Source of the DNA: Apostichopus californicus
Taxonomy: Eukaryota; Echinodermata; Holothuroidea; Aspidochirotida; Stichopodidae
Assembly: GCA_020650975.1 (NCBI GenBank)
Contig: JAIPMN010000899.1
Coordinates: 21,643-46,974, forward strand
Reading direction: 5' to 3'
DNA: 25,332 nt
In this document: positions 20,017 through 25,332 of the stretch, one piece after another
Numbering within the stretch: the first letter of the stretch is position 1
Layout: every line of letters starts with the position of its first letter
Made by a program: the position numbers and the translations under genes
The notes under the pieces: generated by a model
The model's database searches: none
Told to the model about the DNA's origin: nothing
The model's input: only the letters and a program-made list of their open reading frames with translations

Positions 20017-20092
20017 CTGTTTGGTCTATCATTGGCAGGAGAAAGTTTCCTGTGCTTGATTCTATTCCTCACATCCATCATTCGTCGTGTAT
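20017..20092 (-). CDS. MADD: MADD short exon (76 nt)
   Basis: Short exon missed by a length-based ORF screen. The acceptor is cttttcag before 20092 and the donor is CAAACAG|gtaaag at 20017/20016. Two of the three reading frames are closed by stops. The open one needs one base from the upstream exon and leaves two for the next. Joined to the flanking exons it gives TR-D-TRRMMDVRNRIKHRK, then LSPANDRPN-S-EDQVF, with both junction codons (Asp, Ser) intact. The highly basic peptide leads directly into the conserved FLKEITRGVLEGNNVGW block of the next exon. Phase agreement on both sides is the main evidence. G-runs in the transcript just downstream of the donor (19970-19995) may aid recognition of this small exon. 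Confidence 0.85.
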
Positions 20093-20935
20093 CTGAAAAG
20101 AAAATATGTTAAAACCATTGAGTTGTCAGTACAAAAAAAGGTAGTGTGTTACTTTGTAATAATATAGATTTAACATCGAGCAGTCAAAGTTTCTCAACAT
20201 TCAGAATTTATCACCTAAACATACCTTCTGTACATTCATACTTTTTGAAACATTTACCACTTTTGCAAGAGCCTAATTCATTCAAAACCATAACCAATAG
20301 ATATACAATATACACCCACTTCATAATCCTGGTATGACACATTCCTTTTTTTTTGGCCAAATAAACTCAAAGAAATTTCTATTAATGTAAATATGGAAAT
20401 TTTGGAAAAGGTCAGTTATATTTTAAGAAACTTCTTTAAAGCAGAATGACTGGTGTGAAAAAGAATGTAAATATATTTCCATACAAATACTTCCCCCACA
20501 AAAAACTTATGACATAATTCCCAGTCAGTTTTTCCTGACATTGTTCATTTCCTTTTTTCACAAATAAAAGTGCTCCTTCATGGTATTATAGATCACATGT
20601 TCTTCTATTTTTGGAAGTCAAATTTGACACTGCCCTTTCCTAATTGAGAAATTATCATTGAAAAACGTAAACATTTTAATTAGAAGAAAAAAAAGTCAGA
20701 AAGATTTCTTTAAACATTCATATACTGTAATTTGTAGTATGATGTAATGCACTGAGGTACCACTCTGTTGGAAAGTTTTAAGATAAGTTTTGCTGTTAGC
20801 CCCTTCATGAGATTGAAATCACAAGTCCCACTACCTCTCCATGTTAGTGCCCCTTTAGTTTCATGCCCTTTTTCTGCTGCCCCTGCTTTTTATTAAATAC
20901 TTTTGGAATGAGGGATAAAATTACAAACTATTCAC
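20093..20935 (-). other. Intron, 843 nt
   Basis: Lies between the 445-nt exon and the 76-nt exon. AT-rich with nothing recognisable beyond splice signals. Confidence 0.8.
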
Positions 20936-21380
20936 CTCTTGTAAAGGAACTATTGGTTTTCTTTGGTCTTGGAGGTAGTCCCATGCTGGTTGTAGTCGCA
21001 GAGCTGTTAAAGGAATACTTTCTAGGAGGACCGGGGTCGGACCTGATACTCGCCGGATAACCATTCCTTTCGCTCTTCACAGACGTGGGCGAGGTTGGCA
21101 TGTCCCCCCTGGCCCCAGGGTCAAGGGCAAAGGTCATCAGACCGTTCAAGAGGGATGGTTTATTGTTCGTTTTTGTCGGACTCGGGGGAGCCGACGAATC
21201 CGAGGAATCAGATCTGAAGAATGCGTTCACTTTATCGATGAACGACGGCGAATTCCTTCCGTCGTTGCTCGACTTCTTACGACGTCTACGGGGAGTCCCT
21301 GTTTCGGAGTCCAGCATGGAACCTTCTAAATCTTGATCCGTGTCGAAACTTGATACCGAAAGATCCCGAGGCATGTGCAT
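20936..21380 (-). CDS. MADD: MADD exon (445 nt), Ser/Pro-rich linker
   Basis: First exon of the gene seen here, encoding residues 1-148 of the partial product plus one base. The acceptor is a pyrimidine-rich stretch ending cccatag just before 21380. The donor is AAGAG|gtgaat at 20936/20935. The in-frame TAG in the acceptor shows that the ATG at 21380 is an internal methionine, not a start. The protein is hydrophilic and looks disordered: SVSSFDTDQDLEGS near residues 8-21, a basic RRRRKK cluster near 32-37, the amphipathic SFIDKVNAFFRS near 46-57, then SSDSSAPPSPTKTNNKPS with a proline-directed phosphosite look. It ends in a PPRPKK motif. Codon positions are GC-richer than the flanking intron, as in the other exons. 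Assignment to MADD comes from phase continuity with the next two exons. I do not recognise this stretch by itself. Confidence 0.85.
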
Positions 21381-22170
21381 CTATGGGTATGAAAGAAGAA
21401 TGGCAATTTAAGTGTAAACCTCTTTTCCTATTAGTTTTTTTTTTTTTGGAAATGTAGCTAAACGAGGGCTAAGAAGCTCAAATGGCGATTGATGGGAAAG
21501 GAAACTTTTACGAGAAAGTCCTGTGATTGAACCAAGTGCTGTCCGAGCTATTAAGACACTTCGAATAAATGTGGAAATCAAACAACGAGCTAGAATGTGT
21601 CCATTGAACAGTGCTCTACCCCTTAACAGAAGCTAATATGAATGTATTAAAAATTGATTTTCAAGGAGTTGGTATAAATGATTAAGATAGAGTTGATCTT
21701 TTCCACCTTACAAAATACACTACAGTAGGGTCTAAAAGGAATATATTGTAGGGTGAATGAGCTTCAGCTGGATTGCAGTGGTCGAATATAACAGCCTATT
21801 TGGACATTGCATACAAAGAATAACGGAGGAATTTGTTATTTTTTGCCATTAAAGTGGAAGGGCTAACAATGACTATATATGCATCTTCATAGTGAGTATG
21901 CCTAAATCATGAGCAGAATATGTATGGAATTTCATTAGTGATTTGTAATAATAATTAATGATATAAATATTCCATTAGTTCCTTCAATGCATTTATCGGC
22001 AAATAGTTGACAATTAGTGATTAAGCAATTAACTATCTATTTGAAAAAGGTTTCAAAACATCTTTAACAAAGACATGCTTTATTCCTGGCAAGATTGATG
22101 GACAACCAGCTCAAATGAAATTGTTTTACAAATAAGAGGCTTACTTGAAGAAAATGGGTAGAGATGGAGA

Positions 22171-22223
22171 AGGGTGGGGTATGTATGAGGGGAAGGGGAG
22201 GGGTGTGGGGTAGAGATTGGGGC
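22171..22223 (+). repeat. G-rich cluster, quadruplex-prone
   Basis: Seven or more G runs of three to five (GGGTGGGGTATG, GAGGGGAAGGGGAGGGGTG, TGGGG, TTGGGG) in about 50 bp on the plus strand; C-rich in the MADD transcript. Confidence 0.6.
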
Positions 22224-22489
22224 AGTGCAACTTGAAGAGCATACAACAGCAATTTAGCCAGTGGTTCTGCTGTCTTTAATTATACGTCACAACAAGCTGT
22301 GCCATATATTTACGTTGCACGTTTAAAAAGAGGATCATTCATTTTGTACAATTTGTAATTATTACAGCAACTATATATTCTTTCTTTCCCAATTATGTTG
22401 CACAATCTAATTTGCATAATTTATGTATGTATGTTCAGTAGTTCCAGACAAACAGTACTTTATGCAACAGACATATTTAATACATGTAT

Positions 22490-22570
22490 GTGCAGTAGCT
22501 CAGCAGGTAGAATTATAAGCCTTTGACTATATAAACTGCAAATCTGAGATAACTCATTCGAGCACAACAA
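22490..22570 (+). mobile_element. Decayed tRNA-like (SINE) element
   Basis: TAGCTCAGCAGG at 22496-22507 fits the tRNA A-box consensus at every position. Some 48 bp later CATTCGAGCAC (22555-22565) resembles a B box with changes. The sequence between does not fold into a proper cloverleaf by eye. It is probably the head of an old tRNA-derived SINE or a tRNA pseudogene, unrelated to the element at 18.6 kb. Confidence 0.4.
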
Positions 22571-25146
22571 CAAGAAAATGATTCACAGCATGCAGCAAGC
22601 ACAAGATAGAAAGAGAGAGAAAAAATAAGGAGGGGCAAATTTGTGATAAATTTTTTCATTTATAATGAAAAACACTGCAGGGAACATTGTGATGAAGTGA
22701 TAAAGAAACAAACTAGGCAAGTTTGAAAACAACTACTGTTGTGACAACTAGTCTTAAAGGAGCTTTCCCTTGATAAATAAATAACCATGCAGCGATCCTC
22801 CCGCAGTTAACAGAAGGAGAAAATTGTATTCAAATGCAGCATTTATTCACAAATTTGAGCAAAGCAACATATCCTTCAATGCCCAAGAACTATTTATATC
22901 CCAGCAGTTTTGAGCTTCTGAATGCTGCAATGGCACAAGTCTCATATGTACAGATTTTAAGTAAAGAAAACCATGCAAACTGGCTAAGAGAACCAAATTT
23001 ATTATTTTTAACTTAAAGTTATCTGATACCATTAATTCTTCCACATACTATGAAAGCCATACTTGTTTGGTCAAAATTTTTACTTTGACAAGATCACAAC
23101 TCCTGAACTCAACACTGAAAACTGCAGTAGGTATAATGAAATAGTTTACATCAAAGATGTGCAAGAAGGGTTTTCAATGTCCTGAACTCAATGTCCTGAT
23201 AATGTTACCATGGTTACTTGGTAGCAAGCGAAAACATGAAATATAGAACTACACATTGCCTTCTGTTTGTTTTTTGTGAACATTATTTGTGATAAGACAT
23301 TTCAATACAACTGATGGAAAAAGTGCAAACCTTTTGTCTCCCATATGATATATTATATCCCATTTTTGTCACCATAGTATGTACTTACCAAAGTGTTACA
23401 GCATGTTGGCACACATGTACAAGCTTGCCACCCACCAGATAAATTTTGTGCCCACCCATGGTTTACAAAGCAATATAATATGTACCGTTTGGACCCAGAC
23501 TTACTGTTCGATCTAGAAATATCAAGTATAGGATTTAATACTGTATATAGTCTCCTATGGCTTAGCATTATGTCGATCCAATTCTCCGGTTTGAAAACAA
23601 AAAATTCTTTGCTATAATCAAGGCTTCAGAATTTGTAAAAGTTTCCAATATTTTCTACAAAAAGAACTAAAGAACTCTTCACTTCCTTATGTAATGTGAT
23701 CACAATCATAAGGTCAATTATGCAGAGTAAATACCAGGAAAAATTTCAATAGGACAAATAGATGAAAAATGTTAAAATATCAACAAAAAAATACATTTTT
23801 ATAGAATTACTGAAAGGAAGTACAGTAGGTATAGGAAAATCATGCCAGCAAGGATGGATTTTGTAAATACTTGTAATATCTATTACAAAATGAATGTAAG
23901 AATATTGCATCAGGTACCCGGAAACTCAAGGGCAGCAATTCTCTCTGAGGTATTTCAACTTTCAAGTATATAGTAAGTGCTAAATCTTGCTGGTAGTCAA
24001 AAGTACAATTGATGCTAACAAATTATTAGCATCTGTTGCTTGAATAAACTTGTTGACAAGAAAGCTAGTTAACAAAAATCAAAGAAGGATTACAAAAAAA
24101 AGCCCTTTTTGGCAGTGAAGAGCTTCCAGTTAAAACATTTTTGCCAGTTTTAGTTTGGACATTACTCAAGGTATAATACCAAACTGCAATACTTTCTATG
24201 TACAGTAACGTACAGCAGCAGTAAAGGCAATGTTGATATTTCAAGCTAACAAGAAGATGTACCAGGAACAGTTCTTTAAGTCTCACACAACATTTGTGCA
24301 AGGTATAATTGAAACATCATTGGCAGAAGACTGCCTTGGAGATGCATGTGTAGCTCAACCAGGCTTGATAAATGCCATGGCTTTAACCGTTCAAGCAAAA
24401 TCTGCATAGAAAAGTTATATCATAAGCAGAGATTTTATCCTGGAACATTTCATTTTCCTGTGATTGCAGTTGGGTAATCAAGGAGACTAATTAATGATCA
24501 AAACATTAGATTATTTAGAAATTATTGATTGTTTTCTCTCTAGACTGCTTCTTATATGTACTTTTGAGTTTTCTCCTAACAATATATGATCAGGGCATTG
24601 AACCTTCTTTATGAATGATTGAATATCAATACAAATGATGAAAAAGTTGTCAAATTGATTCTGGAGAAAATAATCCTTATATTTCTTTTTCTTTAAATTC
24701 ATGCCACGTGTACAAACATGGCTGACTTTGATAACAGTGGGAGGCAGAGAGTGCTGTAAGGTTCAATTGTCTGGTCCACATGACTACTGGTGTACTTCAC
24801 TATATATACGTACATATAGTATACTACTGACCATGTAAGCTACTGTACCAATCCATACACAAAAATGTCAAAGTCGCTGTATGTAGACAAGAATATCACC
24901 ACAGAAAAAAGACATCTGAGCAGTAAATGCAAATGATAGTAGAATCATTTTAATGCCACAATTGTCAAGTTAAAAGTCAATACCATATCCAGAGGTATAC
25001 CTGCATATATGTCTAGAAACTACCTGCACATTACTGATACTACCTGCATTTGCCATGAGAAATACTGTACCTACATTGTCCTGCACATATAGCTCAATGC
25101 ATATTATTGCGCAGTAACCAAGTAAAGTATACTACAAAACAGGCTG

Positions 25147-25332
25147 GAGACTAGCTGAGGTACTAGTTGGAGACTAGCTGAGGTACTAGCTGTAGACTAG
25201 GTGAGATACCAGCTGAGGTACTAGCTGGAGACTAGCTGAGGTACTAGTTGGAGACTAGCTGAGGTACTAGCTGTAGACTAGGTGAGATACCAGCTGAGGT
25301 ACTAGCTGGAGACTAGCTGAGGTACTAGTTGG
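25147..25332 (+). repeat. 81-bp higher-order tandem repeat
   Basis: Two complete 81-bp copies (25147-25227 and 25228-25308) look identical, and a third begins at 25309 and is cut by the window edge. Each 81-bp unit is itself built of two 23-bp subunits (GAGACTAGCTGAGGTACTAG plus TTG or CTG) and one 35-bp variant containing TAGACTAGGTGAGATACC. Subunits carry CTAG and AGCT palindromes. The near-perfect copies suggest recent expansion. Confidence 0.9.

Larger units (their letters stand above)
93..21380 (-). other. MADD: MADD gene, partial (7 internal exons)
   Basis: Gene model for a MADD/DENN (Rab3 GDP-GTP exchange factor, TNF-receptor-1 adaptor) homologue on the minus strand. The join is complement(93..255, 692..1173, 13865..14008, 17086..17518, 19010..19187, 20017..20092, 20936..21380), 1921 nt, with all donors GT and all acceptors AG. 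Exon-end phases run 1, 2, 0, 1, 1, 0, 1, and each next exon supplies the missing bases, so about 640 codons read through without a stop. From family knowledge, the N-terminal DENN domain would lie upstream of this part and the death-domain/C-terminal region downstream. What is here is the central low-complexity linker plus two conserved helical blocks. No start or stop codon, promoter or poly(A) site is in the window. Identity rests on remembered vertebrate motifs, not on a search. Confidence 0.88.
21381..25332 (-). other. Upstream intron, at least 3,952 nt
   Basis: Intron before the first exon seen; it continues past the window edge. The exon it leads into is phase 0. I found no further MADD exon with credible splice sites here. 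It holds a G-rich cluster, a decayed tRNA-like element and an 81-bp higher-order tandem array at the edge, listed separately. The rest is AT-rich sequence without visible features. Confidence 0.7.

Noticed and set aside
19757-20032. Minus-strand 91-codon open frame, Gly/Arg-rich
   Set aside because: It begins inside the 76-nt MADD exon in a different frame and runs through G-rich intron sequence. The phase-consistent exon explains the coding part.
21085-21336. Plus-strand 83-codon open frame
   Set aside because: Antisense shadow of the 445-nt MADD exon.
23353-23617. Open frames of about 70 codons on both strands
   Set aside because: The Cys/Trp-containing minus-strand peptide suggested an exon at first, but it matches no MADD segment I know and has no credible acceptor/donor pair.
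24346-24405. tRNA-like element (TAGCTCAACCAGG ... GTTCAAGC)
   Set aside because: The A box has an extra base, the B box is poor and no cloverleaf is visible; this level of match can arise by chance.
1-25332. CRISPR array, bacterial operon, phage or integrated virus
   Set aside because: No spacer-repeat array, no closely packed open frames, and no polymerase, capsid or integrase-like peptide on either strand. The sequence is an intron-rich eukaryotic gene region.

Overview
The window looks like animal nuclear DNA: AT-rich, with long introns and short exons bounded by GT/AG splice sites, simple repeats and a tRNA-derived SINE. It holds the middle-to-late part of one protein-coding gene on the minus strand, which I identify as MADD (MAP kinase-activating death domain protein, also DENN/MADD or Rab3-GEP). 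The identification rests on segments that match the vertebrate protein as I remember it: a LEGNNVGWL segment, a GGMAS-x-FxLLE-x-AxTHYxxKEP segment, a Ser-rich SEVS..LSDSEIET segment, and an R-x-Y-x-x-E-x-L-x-G segment, in that order. The host is probably a marine invertebrate deuterostome. An echinoderm is my best guess, at low confidence; no sequence search was possible.

Layout in transcription order (right to left). Seven exons can be placed with matching reading phases: 21380-20936, 20092-20017, 19187-19010, 17518-17086, 14008-13865, 1173-692 and 255-93. Together they encode about 640 residues with no stop or phase clash. The 5' exons (DENN core) lie beyond the right edge and the 3' exons beyond the left edge. 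The introns are 843, 829, 1491, 3077, 12691 and 436 nt, with open introns at both ends (at least 3952 nt on the right, at least 92 nt on the left). The 144-nt exon at 13865-14008 is phase 1-1 and can be skipped cleanly. It has a tandem NAGNAG acceptor and sits between the two largest complete introns.

Introns. No second gene is convincing on either strand. The introns hold: a fold-back element with an extra partial copy that fills most of the 436-nt intron (299-685); a CpG-dense island (about 2935-3085); a 170-bp polypurine tract (3669-3838); a minisatellite (7839-7969); two local duplications (8699-8888 and 9211-9542); a TGCAG-rich patch (12650-12822); a tRNA-derived SINE (18621-18955); a decayed tRNA-like element (22490-22570); and an 81-bp higher-order tandem repeat running off the right edge (25147-25332).

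Most notable observation: intron sequence 12913-13002 is a degraded copy of an internal 100-bp piece of the gene's own exon (17164-17263), in the same orientation. It lies exactly between two 42-bp direct repeats.
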